A DNA stretch of 64,000 nucleotides from Polyangia bacterium (GTDB lineage Bacteria > Myxococcota_A > Polyangia > Nannocystales > Nannocystaceae): positions 248,001-312,000 of the forward strand of contig JAUIKS010000007.1 in the NCBI GenBank assembly GCA_030430565.1, read 5' to 3'. The notes beneath the pieces are model-generated. The model was not told the DNA's origin, made no database searches, and saw only the letters and a list, made by a program, of their open reading frames with translations. Made by a program: the position numbers and the translations under genes. This document shows, in pieces, positions 28,347 through 41,168 of this stretch (its first letter is position 1; each line of letters starts with the position of its first letter).

Positions 28347-29666
28347 ATGAAAATCCATAACAAGAACTTGATCTCGACCATGGCGTTGGGCCTGACCATG
28401 GGCGTCGGCTTCACGCTGGCGCAGGGCTGCGACGGCGGAGAAGGCGGCGGACTGCTGACGGACCTCGCCGAGCAGTGCGGGCTCACCTGCAACGAGAACG
28501 CGTTTATTGAGGGCAAGGCGAATATCTCCGGCATCGCCGGCATCGACGCTTTCTTCGGCGCCGCGATCGATCTCGAGGCGGCGCTCCTCGGCGTTAATGG
28601 GGAGCTCCGAGCCGAGCTCGACGCCATCGCGGTCTCGGTTGGTCTTGAGCCGGGCGCGGGCGGTGCTGAGATCGCCGGCGAGATTCAGACGCGTTTCGAC
28701 GCCGCGCTCCAGGGCGGCATCAAGGTCGAGTACAAGCCCGCGCAGTGCCAGGCCAGCGTCGAGGCGTCGGTCAGCGCCGCAGCCGAGTGCGATGTCGACG
28801 TCGACCCCGGCTCGGTCGAGGTCTCGTGCCAGGGCGAGTGCAAGGCCGACGCGAGCGTCGAGGCGGGCTGCTCGGCCGAGGCCGAGGTCGTCTGCCGCGG
28901 CACCGCGCCGCAGCTGGCCTGTGAGGGTTCCTGCGAGGGCACCTGCGAGGCTGAGCTCTCCGGCGACGTCGGCTGCGAGGGCACCTGCAACGGCACCTGC
29001 AGCGGTGCCTGTGATCTCTACGACGGCGACGGTAACTGCGCGGGGCGTTGCGAGGGCATGTGCACGGGTCAGTGCCGCACGGAGCTGACCGCCGGCGCGA
29101 CCTGCAACGGCAAGTGCGAGGGCACCTGCGAGTACACCCCGCCGGACGGCTCCTGCGAGGCCAACGCCGAGGTCTCCTGCCGCGCCATGGGCGAGGCGAG
29201 CATCGAGTGCAACGGCACCTGTGAGGGTGAAGTTGAGCCGCCCGAGGTCTCGGCCGAGTGCAAGGCGACCGTCGAGGCCAAGGCCAGCGCCAGCATCACG
29301 TGCACCCCGCCCGAGCTCGCGGTCTCCTTCCAGTGGAGCGCGGACTTCGAGGGCGACCTCGACGCGCAGGCTGAGTTCAAGGCCTGGCTCGAGGGCTTCA
29401 AGGGCCACATGTCCGCGATCATCGCTCTGCGCGCGCGCGGTGAGCTCATCGCCGACGCGGCCATCAACCTCGGCGCGGCTGGTGAGGGCGCGGTCACGGC
29501 CTTCGTCGACCAGCTCTCGGGTGAGGCGGATCTCAAGGCCTCGATCGGCGCGGTCTGTGCTCTTGGTCAGCTTCCGCTCGCCGTCGAGTCAGTCACCTCG
29601 GCCTCGGGTCAGCTGACGGGCAGCCTCCAGGCTGCGGGCATGGTCACGGCCACCATCGGCGGCTGA
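28347..29666 (+). CDS. Cys-rich CxGxC-repeat lipoprotein (paralogue 1)
   Basis: 439 residues. The signal peptide ends at LAQGC, so Cys28 is probably lipidated. After a helical, Ala-rich domain (about 45-135) comes a block to about 320 dense in cysteines and in the pattern CxGxC/CxGTC: CEGSCEGTC, CEGTCNGTCSGAC, CAGRCEGMCTGQC, CNGKCEGTC. A C-terminal helical part (about 340-439) resembles the N-terminal one. The regular spacing suggests a rod stiffened by disulfides. AGGAG lies 11 bases before the ATG at 28347. I do not recognise a named family. It is paralogous to the gene at 30159 and upstream of the VKOR-DsbA gene. Confidence 0.85.
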   Translation: MKIHNKNLISTMALGLTMGVGFTLAQGCDGGEGGGLLTDLAEQCGLTCNENAFIEGKANISGIAGIDAFFGAAIDLEAALLGVNGELRAELDAIAVSVGLEPGAGGAEIAGEIQTRFDAALQGGIKVEYKPAQCQASVEASVSAAAECDVDVDPGSVEVSCQGECKADASVEAGCSAEAEVVCRGTAPQLACEGSCEGTCEAELSGDVGCEGTCNGTCSGACDLYDGDGNCAGRCEGMCTGQCRTELTAGATCNGKCEGTCEYTPPDGSCEANAEVSCRAMGEASIECNGTCEGEVEPPEVSAECKATVEAKASASITCTPPELAVSFQWSADFEGDLDAQAEFKAWLEGFKGHMSAIIALRARGELIADAAINLGAAGEGAVTAFVDQLSGEADLKASIGAVCALGQLPLAVESVTSASGQLTGSLQAAGMVTATIGG

Positions 29667-29711
29667 GGTAGATCGACTCGGTCACGTTTACACACGCTTT
29701 ACGTGACGCGC

Positions 29712-29752
29712 AGACGGGGAGCGAGGCTACGGCCGCGCTCCCCGTCTTGTTA
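29712..29752 (+). terminator. Terminator after CxGxC lipoprotein 1
   Basis: 12-bp perfect stem (arms 29712-29723 and 29736-29747) with a 12-base loop, followed by TGTT. It separates paralogue 1 from the second transcript. Confidence 0.8.
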
Positions 29753-30158
29753 ACGCGCCTCGGAGTTCAGCGAACCAAACGGAGAACAGACGTACGCGCG
29801 CTCGTCCACGTTCGCTGGCGCGCAGGCAGATCCTGGAGCGTGCGCGTAGTGATCTTTTCTGGGGGCTAGAAACATCAGCAGAGATGCTCCAAGGGGCGGA
29901 TCCGACGTGTGATGTGGCAAACACTGTGCAACCCATGGGCCTACCCCAGGGCTCACTACAAATCTCGACAAACCTCACGAACATGGCGATTTTTGCGCCA
30001 TTCAAAGTTCTCTTGATCCAAGCCTTTGCCCGACACGCGGCATCGTGCAATCATGCCGCCGACCCCCTCCGGAGGCCTCGCCACAACAGCGCGGTTCATG
30101 TCCCCGAAGGGACCGGCGGCCGTCGGTATGGACAGGGGCAAGGAGTGACGACGAAGCT
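29753..30158. other. Gene-free region before CxGxC lipoprotein 2
   Basis: 406 bp between the terminator of paralogue 1 and the ATG of paralogue 2. Expected to hold the promoter of the second lipoprotein/VKOR operon. No gene or clear promoter consensus seen. Confidence 0.45.
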
Positions 30159-31469
30159 ATGAGCAAGACACGCAACATCCTCTTCGGTCTGGTCGCAGGC
30201 CTCGGCCTGGTCAACATGACAGGCTGTGACGACATCTGCGGCCCGTGCGGAAGCATCGAGACCGGCAATCTCTCGATCTCGGGTCAGGCCCGCCTGGACG
30301 GCTTCTTCAAGGCCGTCGCGGATTTCAAGGGCGCGGTTGACTTCATCAAGGCGGACTTCGACGCCAACATCATCGCCCTCGCCGAGGTCTACGGCGTCAT
30401 CGACGCTGACTGGAGCGGCTCCGTGGACGCGGCGCTGGTCGGCCAGCTCAAGACCGCGATCGAGGCCGACTTCACGGCCAGCCTCGACGGCGGCATCAAG
30501 GTCGTCTACGCCCCGCCCAAGTGCGAGGCCAACATCAGCGTCGCCGTCGAGGCGCAGGCCAGCTGCGAGGCGTCCGCCGAGTGCGAGGTCATGGTCGACC
30601 CGGGCGAGGTCTCCGTTCAGTGTGAGGGCTCCTGCCAGGGTGGTTGCGACGCCGAGTGCTCGGGTGAGTTCTCCTGCGCCGTCGAGGCCCCGAGCGTCGA
30701 GTGCTCCGGCATGTGCGAGGGCGCCTGTGAGCTCTCGGCCGAGGCTGAGTGCTCCGGCACCTGCCGCGGTACCTGCTCCGGCACCTGCTCGGCCACTGAC
30801 GCCAACGGTCAGTGCGCCGGCACTTGTGAGGGCATGTGCATGGGCACCTGCGAGTTCGAGGCAGCCGCCTCCTGCAACGGCAGCTGCAGCGGCACCTGTC
30901 TCGTCGAGCAGGGCTCGGCTGAGTGCGACGCCTCGGCCGAGTGCCGCGGCTCCTGCTCGGGCTCCTGCACCGGCTCCTGCACCGGCTCCGCGACCCCGCC
31001 GTCGGCTTCGGCCGACTGCTCGGCGTCCGCTGAGTGCAACGCCCAGGCGTCGGCCCAGGCCGAGGCCAACCTCGAGTGCTCCCCGCCGAGCCTCGACATC
31101 AGCTTCGCCTTCAACGCCGAGCTGATGGGCGACGTCGCTGGCCAGGCCGCGTTCTCGGCGCGTCTCAAGGAGCTCAAGGTCCGCGGCGCCGCGATCCTTC
31201 AGGGCACCGCCAAGCTCAAGGCGCTGATCGACGGCGAGGTCAACGGCGAGGTCGTCTTCAGCCCGTCGCCGCTCGCCAACCTCACCGCCGAGATGCAGGG
31301 CTTCGTCACCGGCGGCGTCGAGATCCTCGGTGAGATCCCGAAGGGTCGCATCACCTGCGTCATCCCGGCCTTCGAAGAGGCGATCACGGCGCTCGGCCAG
31401 GCCGGCGCCTCCGTTGGTGGCACCATCGAGGCCCAGGCCTCCTTCGCCACGATCTTCACCGCCGGCTAG
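30159..31469 (+). CDS. Cys-rich CxGxC-repeat lipoprotein (paralogue 2)
   Basis: 436 residues, the same architecture as the protein at 28347: lipobox ending at NMTGC, CDDICGPCG next, helical Ala-rich domain, then a central block of CxGxC repeats (CEGSCQGGC, CSGMCEGAC, CSGTCRGTCSGTC, CAGTCEGMCMGTC, CNGSCSGTC, CRGSCSGSCTGSC). A C-terminal helical domain ends in TAG. The DGGIKVVYAPPKCEA segment aligns with GGIKVEYKPAQCQA of paralogue 1, showing common descent. AGGAG is 13 bases before the ATG. Only 11 bp separate its stop from the VKOR-DsbA gene, so the lipoprotein and its likely disulfide-forming enzyme appear co-transcribed. Confidence 0.87.
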   Translation: MSKTRNILFGLVAGLGLVNMTGCDDICGPCGSIETGNLSISGQARLDGFFKAVADFKGAVDFIKADFDANIIALAEVYGVIDADWSGSVDAALVGQLKTAIEADFTASLDGGIKVVYAPPKCEANISVAVEAQASCEASAECEVMVDPGEVSVQCEGSCQGGCDAECSGEFSCAVEAPSVECSGMCEGACELSAEAECSGTCRGTCSGTCSATDANGQCAGTCEGMCMGTCEFEAAASCNGSCSGTCLVEQGSAECDASAECRGSCSGSCTGSCTGSATPPSASADCSASAECNAQASAQAEANLECSPPSLDISFAFNAELMGDVAGQAAFSARLKELKVRGAAILQGTAKLKALIDGEVNGEVVFSPSPLANLTAEMQGFVTGGVEILGEIPKGRITCVIPAFEEAITALGQAGASVGGTIEAQASFATIFTAG

Positions 31470-31480
31470 CGCGGATCAGC

Positions 31481-32575
31481 TTGGACGTGAATAACGTACA
31501 GGCGAAGAACAAGGGTCTTGGACGGCTGCCAGCGTTGCTGGCGGCCGTCGGCCTTTTGGTCTCCATCGGTCTCGAGGCGCTGCACGTTCAGACCTACCTG
31601 AACCCGGCGTGGTCGGGCTTCTGCGCGGTCGGGGAGCGGCTCGACTGCACCACGGTCGCGCTCTCGCGCTACTCCGTGTTCCTCGGCGTGCCGGTCGCGA
31701 TCTGGGGGATCATCGGTTTCGCTACGATCGTCTGGTCGGCGCGCAAGCGGCAGGAGCTGCTGCTGCCCCTCGCCGCGCTCGCGGCGGTGGCCTCGACGGT
31801 CCTGCTCATCATCGAGATCGTGGCGATCGGCTCGATCTGCATGTTCTGCGAGTCCGTGCACCTCATCAGCCTCGGGCTGCTGCTCGTGGTCTGGCGGCGA
31901 CGTGACCGTATCGACATGTCCACCGGGTACCTCCGGTCATACGGGCGCATCGCGCGTGACCTCGCGCTCCCGGCCGCCTGCCTCTTGGTGATCGGGCTGT
32001 TCTTCCCGAAGTACTGGCTGCTGGCGACCTGGAAGAGCGGCATGACGCTCAACAACGGCGTCGACGAGGACGGGCGCCCGTGGATCGGCGCGGAGCAGCC
32101 CGAGCTCGTGATCCACGAGTACGTCGACTACGCCTGTCCCCACTGCGCGATCGCCAGCGGGCATATGCGCGTCCGCGTCGGTCGCAGCCCGAACAAGATC
32201 CGCCTGGTGCGACATCACTACCCGCGTATGCACTGCATGACGAAGGGCTCTGACGAGCTCGGGATGTTTCGCTGCACCTACGCGCGCGCGGCCATCTGCG
32301 CCGGCGAGCAGGGGCGGTTTTGGGAGATGGAGGACTGGCTGTTTCGCAACGTCACATGGGACGCGAAGCAGTGGCAGCTGGAGAAGGCCGCGAAGGCGGT
32401 CGACGTCGACCTTGAGAAGCTCGACGCGTGCATGAAGAGCCGCGAGACCTACGAGCGCGCCGAGCGTGACGTCGAGGAGGCGCTCTCGCACAAGATCCGT
32501 AACACGCCGGGCTACCTCGTCGACGGCGAGAAGCTCGATCACTCGCAGTTGGTCGAGCGCATCGGCTACTACTAA
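31481..32575 (+). CDS. VKOR-DsbA fusion (disulfide bond formation enzyme)
   Basis: 364 residues. The N-terminal half has about five membrane segments with the four VKOR cysteines: loop pair Cys48/Cys56 and the CMFC active site (120-123). The C-terminal half, after a further membrane segment, is a DsbA-like domain with CPHC (219-222). The VKOR part re-oxidises the DsbA part using quinone, so one chain should make disulfides in exported proteins. It lies 11 bp downstream of a lipoprotein with dozens of Cys, the clearest client. Start TTG at 31481; a GTG at 31487 is an alternative. An intrinsic terminator follows. Confidence 0.92.
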   Translation: MDVNNVQAKNKGLGRLPALLAAVGLLVSIGLEALHVQTYLNPAWSGFCAVGERLDCTTVALSRYSVFLGVPVAIWGIIGFATIVWSARKRQELLLPLAALAAVASTVLLIIEIVAIGSICMFCESVHLISLGLLLVVWRRRDRIDMSTGYLRSYGRIARDLALPAACLLVIGLFFPKYWLLATWKSGMTLNNGVDEDGRPWIGAEQPELVIHEYVDYACPHCAIASGHMRVRVGRSPNKIRLVRHHYPRMHCMTKGSDELGMFRCTYARAAICAGEQGRFWEMEDWLFRNVTWDAKQWQLEKAAKAVDVDLEKLDACMKSRETYERAERDVEEALSHKIRNTPGYLVDGEKLDHSQLVERIGYY

Positions 32576-32607
32576 TCCAGCGCTGACTCAGCGGCCAAAC
32601 GACAAGC

Positions 32608-32636
32608 GCCGGGCTCCCGCGAGCCCGGCTCTTTTG
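32608..32636 (+). terminator. Rho-independent terminator after VKOR-DsbA
   Basis: 9-bp GC-only-type stem (GCCGGGCTC, loop CCGC, GAGCCCGGC) followed by TCTTTTGT. It ends the lipoprotein 2/VKOR-DsbA transcript, before the convergent acyl-CoA synthetase gene. Confidence 0.9.
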
Positions 32637-32656
32637 TCTCCTCCCGGGCTAGCGCG

Positions 32657-34483
<1,827 letters not shown>

Positions 34484-34603
34484 GACGATCTGGACCCGTT
34501 CTTAGCCCCTCGCCGGGATCGTGTCCAGCAGGCCACCGAGTGGCTTTCTTCGGCGTTGAGGCGGTCGCGCGCGGAGTCGCTCAACGCTCGGCCGACGACT
34601 CGC

Positions 34604-36880
<2,277 letters not shown>

Positions 36881-37054
36881 TAGCCCTCACTGTAGCGGAA
36901 ACCGGCCAGAAGTCGGGTCACTGCCGATCGGCGGGGCTCACTCCGGGCCGTGGAGTGATCCTGACAACGCACGAACGTGGGCGCAGGGTGCGGACGAGAT
37001 AATTTTTGCTGAAATATCGAATTATCGGGTTGCGCGACGTTGCGCAGCGGCTAT

Positions 37055-37071
37055 CCGGACGGCGCGTCCGG
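37055..37071 (-). terminator. Weak hairpin after lexA
   Basis: 7-bp perfect stem (CCGGACG/CGTCCGG, 3-base loop) just after the lexA stop on the minus strand, without a T-run. Confidence 0.4.
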
Positions 37072-37073
37072 GC

Positions 37074-37703
37074 TCAGTGCAGCATCTTGCGGTAGACGCC
37101 GACGACCTTGCCGAGGATGTCGACCGAGCGGAACTCATCGTGCGAGATGTAGATGGGCTGCATGGTCGCGTTGGCGGGCTGGAAGCGGATTCGGTCGCCC
37201 TCGGGGTAAAACCGCTTGACCGTGGCTTCACCCTCGATCATGGCGACGACGATCTCTCCGCGCTCCGCGGTCGACTGCTTGCGCACGAACAGGTAGTCGC
37301 CGTCGTAGATCCCGTCCTCGATCATGCTCTCGCCCTGGACGACGAGGCCGAAGACCTCGCGGCTGGCGGCGGTGCCGATGAAGAAGCGATCGATGGAGAC
37401 CCGGTCAACGATGTTCTCCTCGGCGAGGATCGGCTGGCCGGCCGCGACTCGCCCAAGAATGGGGACCTCGAGCCGCTTGCTCTCGGACAGGTGGACCGGC
37501 CGCAGGGCCCGGCTCTTGAGCTCCTCACGCACCAGGTAGCCTTTTCGCTCCAGGGCCTTGAGGTGGTCGTTGACGCCGTTGGTCGAGCGGATGCCCATGT
37601 GCTCGCCGATTTCGCGCAGGGTGGGCGGGTACCCGCGCTCTTCGAGACAGTAGGAGATGAAGTCGAGCGCCTGTCGCTGCCGGTGGGTGAGGGCTGGTTT
37701 CAC
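37074..37703 (-). CDS. lexA: LexA SOS repressor
   Basis: 209 residues. Winged-helix DNA-binding domain ([31 protein letters not shown], 8-38), then the self-cleavage site Ala88-Gly89 (GRVAAGQP) and the serine-lysine dyad Ser126 (GESM) and Lys163 (GEATVKRF). All catalytic elements are present, so it should be cleaved in response to RecA filaments. Start is the GTG at 37703, chosen because AGGAG precedes it by 7 bases and because the protein then begins as LexA normally does ([11 protein letters not shown]). GTTCAG-containing sites lie upstream. Divergent from a Cys-rich lipoprotein gene. Confidence 0.95.
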   Translation of the reverse strand: MKPALTHRQRQALDFISYCLEERGYPPTLREIGEHMGIRSTNGVNDHLKALERKGYLVREELKSRALRPVHLSESKRLEVPILGRVAAGQPILAEENIVDRVSIDRFFIGTAASREVFGLVVQGESMIEDGIYDGDYLFVRKQSTAERGEIVVAMIEGEATVKRFYPEGDRIRFQPANATMQPIYISHDEFRSVDILGKVVGVYRKMLH

Positions 37704-37742
37704 AGTGAACTCCTGAACAGTGTGTAATGCGCGCTCTCTTAC

Positions 37743-37759
37743 ACTGAACGGGTGTGTAC
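37743..37759 (-). promoter_or_regulatory. Putative LexA box upstream of lexA
   Basis: The minus strand reads GTACACACCCGTTCAGT, matching 15 of 17 positions of the Myxococcus LexA consensus CTRHAMRYBYGTTCAGS (quoted from memory). A second GTTCAG element stands 31 bp closer to the start, at 37713-37718. This suggests autoregulation and possible control of the divergent lipoprotein. Confidence 0.6.
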
Positions 37760-37895
37760 ACAAACTATTCGTGCAGGTCAAGCAAATGGAGAAATTCAGG
37801 CCGGCCGGCTGGCGGAGTCGTGGCTTTTGTTTGATTTGTTTTTTGTTGGTGTGCGCGAACTCCTGCTTGATATCGTCAAATCGCTGGAGGATCCG

Positions 37896-38873
37896 ATGAA
37901 CACATTCGCGCTGCCGTGGTGGTCACAGGGAGGAGCTTGTGCGCTCCTTTCATGTGCATTCCTGCTCACAACCGCCTGCAAACCAGAAAGTGCCGAGACG
38001 TCAGGCTCTGACTCGAGCATGCAAGACGATGACGACGACGATGACGCCAGCGACGACGATGACGACAACGGCGATGACGACGACGACGCGTCGGGCACCA
38101 CGTCACCGGGCGGGTCCGGAACGTCTGACTCGGGGACGACGACGAATGACCCCTCGGCGGGCGCGACGACGGAGATGGGGTGTGACTTCATCTGCCCGAC
38201 GGACGGCGCGATCGAGGGGCAGTGCGACCCGCTCTCGCAGGACTGCCCCGAGGGCGAGAAGTGCACCGCGGTCTCGATGACCGACGGCGAGCCGTGGGAG
38301 GTCAACGTCTGCAAGCCGATCATGGGGAACGGCCAGCTCGGCGACGAGTGCAACATCGAGGGCGGCAAGTACACCGGCGAGGACAACTGCGACCTCGGCT
38401 TCATCTGCTTGCTGACCGACGACGACGGCATCGGCGGCACGTGCGTCGAGTTCTGCAACGCCGACATGGAGTGTCCGCTCACCGGCGTGGACTGCCAGGT
38501 CTACAACAACGGCTCACTGCCGATCTGTCTGTTCGAGTGCGACCCGCTCTTGCAGGACTGTCCTGACGGACAGGGTTGTTACAACGGGACCAACGGCGGC
38601 TGGGTCTGCTTCAAGCAGACCGCGGATCCTGGCGAGGGCCAACAGGGCGACATCTGTGAGTTCATCAACCAGTGCAACGCCGGGTTGTTCTGCGCGGGCT
38701 CGGCGAATTTCGAGAACTGCGCTGGGACCGGCTGCTGTACACCCTTCTGTGATCTCGACGAGCCGGAGCCCGACGCGAGCTGCCTCGACGCGCAGGAGTG
38801 CGTGCCCTACTGGGAAGAGGGCCAGGCGCCTCCTGGCGAGGACAACATCGGGGTGTGCGCGATCCCGGCGTGA
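37896..38873 (+). CDS. Cys-rich lipoprotein with poly-Asp linker
   Basis: 325 residues. Lipobox LTTAC follows a hydrophobic signal. Residues about 50-75 are nearly pure Asp, then a Gly/Ser/Thr linker, then a Cys-rich domain with repeated patterns [41 protein letters not shown], suggesting two or three related disulfide units. This architecture is characteristic of Nannocystaceae surface lipoproteins. GGAGG precedes the ATG at 37896 by 5 bases, which decides the start over the ATG in the upstream extension. The shared region with lexA holds a LexA-box-like site. Function unknown. Confidence 0.85.
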   Translation: MNTFALPWWSQGGACALLSCAFLLTTACKPESAETSGSDSSMQDDDDDDDASDDDDDNGDDDDDASGTTSPGGSGTSDSGTTTNDPSAGATTEMGCDFICPTDGAIEGQCDPLSQDCPEGEKCTAVSMTDGEPWEVNVCKPIMGNGQLGDECNIEGGKYTGEDNCDLGFICLLTDDDGIGGTCVEFCNADMECPLTGVDCQVYNNGSLPICLFECDPLLQDCPDGQGCYNGTNGGWVCFKQTADPGEGQQGDICEFINQCNAGLFCAGSANFENCAGTGCCTPFCDLDEPEPDASCLDAQECVPYWEEGQAPPGEDNIGVCAIPA

Positions 38874-38971
38874 TGTCGCGGCTGCGCGCTGATCTCCGGA
38901 TCAGCGCGGAGGCTGGCCGGCCGCAGCTCGCGGCCGGTCAGATCGCCAGCGGGCCTGCTAGGCTTAGGGTC

Positions 38972-39109
38972 ATGAACACCCTGCTGCGCGCGATCATTAC
39001 CGGCTTCGGATTCAAGCTCGGCTCCGATCTTTACAAGTACGTCGGCAAGAAGATCGGGCTGCCTTTCGTCTCCAAGGACGACGACGAGAACGACGGCGAC
39101 GACAAGTAG
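38972..39109 (+). CDS. Small protein with acidic tail
   Basis: 45 residues: a hydrophobic/amphipathic first half (MNTLLRAIITGFGFKLGSDLYKYV) with basic residues, then GLPFVSKDDDENDGDDK. It may be membrane-associated. It is too short for family assignment. It ends 5 bp before the convergent gene at 39115. Confidence 0.5.
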   Translation: MNTLLRAIITGFGFKLGSDLYKYVGKKIGLPFVSKDDDENDGDDK

Positions 39110-39114
39110 CCCGC

Positions 39115-39657
39115 TCAGTCGTCGTCGCGCGCCCGATCTTTGGCGTCCGCGGGGTGGTCGGACTCCTCGTGGTCGTCGTGCGCGTCGCTGTTCTTGGTGC
39201 CGCTGCCGCTGCCGTTGCCGTTGCCGTTGCGCTTGTTCCCGCGCTTGCGCTCCCGGCTGCGGATCTTCGTCTCTTTATGCGTGATGTGTGACTTGAGCTC
39301 GCGCTTGCCCTCGTCGTCCTCGAACGAGAATCGGATCTGGGCGTTGACGTCGATCACGAGCCCCGCGATGACCTGTTGCATCAGGTCGACCGTGTCCATC
39401 TGATCGAGGAACGTCCGAACCTCGCGCGAGACCATGCGGACAACTTCGCTCTTGGTCCCCGAGGCGAGGTCGGCGACGTAGTCGCGACTTTTTCCAAACG
39501 CGCCGTCGGGGTCGAGCAAACCACTCAGGCGTTGACGGAAGCTGAACCCGCGATCCTCGCGGTCGTCGTTGTCGTAGTCATCGGGATCGTCGCGCGACAT
39601 CGAGTCCAGAAAATATCGCTCCTGGGTTCGTCCGGCCAGCGCTCGTAAGCGCTCCAC
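39115..39657 (-). CDS. Hypothetical acidic protein
   Basis: About 180 residues from the GTG at 39657; an ATG (MSRDDPDDYDND) is 19 codons further in. The centre (YVADLASGTKSEVVRMVSREVRTFLDQMDTVDLMQQVIAGLVIDVNAQIRFSFED) is amphipathic helix then a beta segment. The C-terminus is Arg/Lys then Gly/Asn repeat, then acidic. Appears coding, with no recognisable domain; a phasin-like or chaperone role is conceivable but unproved. Converges on the 45-residue gene. Confidence 0.55.
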   Translation of the reverse strand: MERLRALAGRTQERYFLDSMSRDDPDDYDNDDREDRGFSFRQRLSGLLDPDGAFGKSRDYVADLASGTKSEVVRMVSREVRTFLDQMDTVDLMQQVIAGLVIDVNAQIRFSFEDDEGKRELKSHITHKETKIRSRERKRGNKRNGNGNGSGSGTKNSDAHDDHEESDHPADAKDRARDDD

Positions 39658-40078
39658 GACTCCCCGCGTACTCGGGCGTAAGTGGACGTTTTCGCGCGTT
39701 TCAGCTGGAGTGAAACGCGCGCTTCATGCGCGGCTGATGAACGAATGCCGCGTGTAGAGCCCTTCACACCAGTGTTTTTCTGTGTTACATGCCGCTCCGC
39801 AAACTTCAGGCGCCGCCGGGTTGACTCGGAGCGTCCTTACTTTGGTCTCGCCCACATCTGCATACTTTTCTGACTATGTCGGAGCATGTGGTAGGCACGT
39901 GCTGAAACTCAAACACGAACGACCGGAGTAGGGACCCCCGCTATGACACCGTACATCGGCAACATCTGCGCAGCGCTTATGAGCATCGGCCTCCTCGTCG
40001 GGACCGTGCGATTTACCCGCCGCGTGAGCAACTAGCTGGCATAGGCTCGCGGCTCCCCCGCGGGGCGCGAGCGAGTTC
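39658..40078. other. Intergenic region with candidate tiny gene
   Basis: 421 bp. Contains a 30-codon open frame at 39943-40035 with one hydrophobic segment (see the separate entry). Otherwise it looks like promoter DNA, somewhat AT-richer than the surroundings. No RNA gene seen. Confidence 0.4.
39943..40035 (+). CDS. Possible 30-residue membrane peptide
   Basis: MTPYIGNICAALMSIGLLVGTV then RFTRRVSN: a single hydrophobic helix with a basic C-terminus, as in small membrane proteins. A weak GGAG precedes it by about 17 bases. Could be chance; a comparison of related genomes would decide. Confidence 0.3.
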   Translation: MTPYIGNICAALMSIGLLVGTVRFTRRVSN

Positions 40079-41167
40079 ATGACAGCATCGAGTAAGCCTC
40101 CCGAGGACTCCCGGCCCGTCTCGACGTCACAGGAGCTGTGGCGTGTCAAGACGCAGGACGGGGGACACCGAGCGCTTACGCTGCAGGATACCAACGAGAT
40201 CCAGCTGCTGCTCCGCGGGCAGTCTGTGATCGATTGGCACCGCCTGGCCTTCACCCACGAGGATGAGGTCACGCGGTTGCTCGCGTTAAACTGCATTGAT
40301 TTTGCGGATCCGATCGATCGTGAGCGCCTGGCCGAGCTGCGCTCGCAGGCGGTTCACTACATCAGCGATGTCCTGAAGCTGCGGATCGACCCGTACATCG
40401 CGAGTGAGGCGCCGTGGGTGCAGCTGCCGTTGATCGCGTCGCGGTCGACCGGCAACCGTCAGCGCCAGGCCTGCACGCTGCTCAAGGTGATGCACATCAT
40501 CTATCACCTCGACGCGCGGGAGCTCCGCACGCAGCTGGCGATCTCCGAGCACGACATCTACGCGCGGGTCGAGGAGAGCGTGACGCTGATGTTCGACGAG
40601 CTGCGCACCGCGGGCGTGCCGGTGGTCGAGTTCTCGTGGTCTCGGAAGACCCGCAACTCGTTGATCACGAAGCTGCTCGTCAAGCGCGAGACGAGCGCGG
40701 CGAGGGTGTTTGACCGTCTGCGGTTTCGCCTGATCGTCAAGGACCCCAAGGACATCGTGCCGACGCTGCACATCATGCTGCGGCGCTGCATCCCGTTTAA
40801 TTACGTCGTCCCGGGGCAGACGGTGAACACGCTGATCGACCTCGAGCGCCTCACGGTGCTGCCGCGCGCGAGCGAGTCGTTCGAGTCGAGCGGGAGCGAG
40901 GACGGCGGCGAGGGCTCGAGCAACGAGTTCTCCGGGAGCAACTACCGCATCCTCAACTTCATCGCGGACCTGCCGATTCGCTTGGCGTCGGTGACAGACA
41001 CGATCGACGAGTCGCGGGGTCGCGTCGTGTTCGTGCTCGCCGAATTCCAGATCATGGACCTCCAGACCGCGGATCGGAACGAGCGCGGCGACAACTCGCA
41101 CGTGCGCTACAAGCAGCGCCAGCACCAGCATGTTCGCGTGCGCTTGCTGCGAGAGCCGCGCGACTAG
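40079..41167 (+). CDS. TIGR04552-like protein with RelA/SpoT-like motifs
   Basis: 362 residues, cytoplasmic. From memory it resembles the delta-proteobacterial family TIGR04552, of unknown function. Several parts recall the (p)ppGpp synthetase fold: SRKTRNSLITKLLVKRE (RxKxxxSxxxK), FDRLRFRLIV at about 213-222 (RelA has FDxxAxRxIV), SNYRILNFIAD near 283-293 (NGYxSIHT in RelA), and VLAEFQIM near 320 (EVQIRT in RelA). The order is the same as in RelA. If right, it is a diverged nucleotidyltransferase. A Ser/Glu-rich insert is at about 260-280. Start ATG at 40079 (MTASSKPPED). Convergent with the HAD phosphatase gene. Confidence 0.7.
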   Translation: MTASSKPPEDSRPVSTSQELWRVKTQDGGHRALTLQDTNEIQLLLRGQSVIDWHRLAFTHEDEVTRLLALNCIDFADPIDRERLAELRSQAVHYISDVLKLRIDPYIASEAPWVQLPLIASRSTGNRQRQACTLLKVMHIIYHLDARELRTQLAISEHDIYARVEESVTLMFDELRTAGVPVVEFSWSRKTRNSLITKLLVKRETSAARVFDRLRFRLIVKDPKDIVPTLHIMLRRCIPFNYVVPGQTVNTLIDLERLTVLPRASESFESSGSEDGGEGSSNEFSGSNYRILNFIADLPIRLASVTDTIDESRGRVVFVLAEFQIMDLQTADRNERGDNSHVRYKQRQHQHVRVRLLREPRD

Positions 41168-41168
41168 C

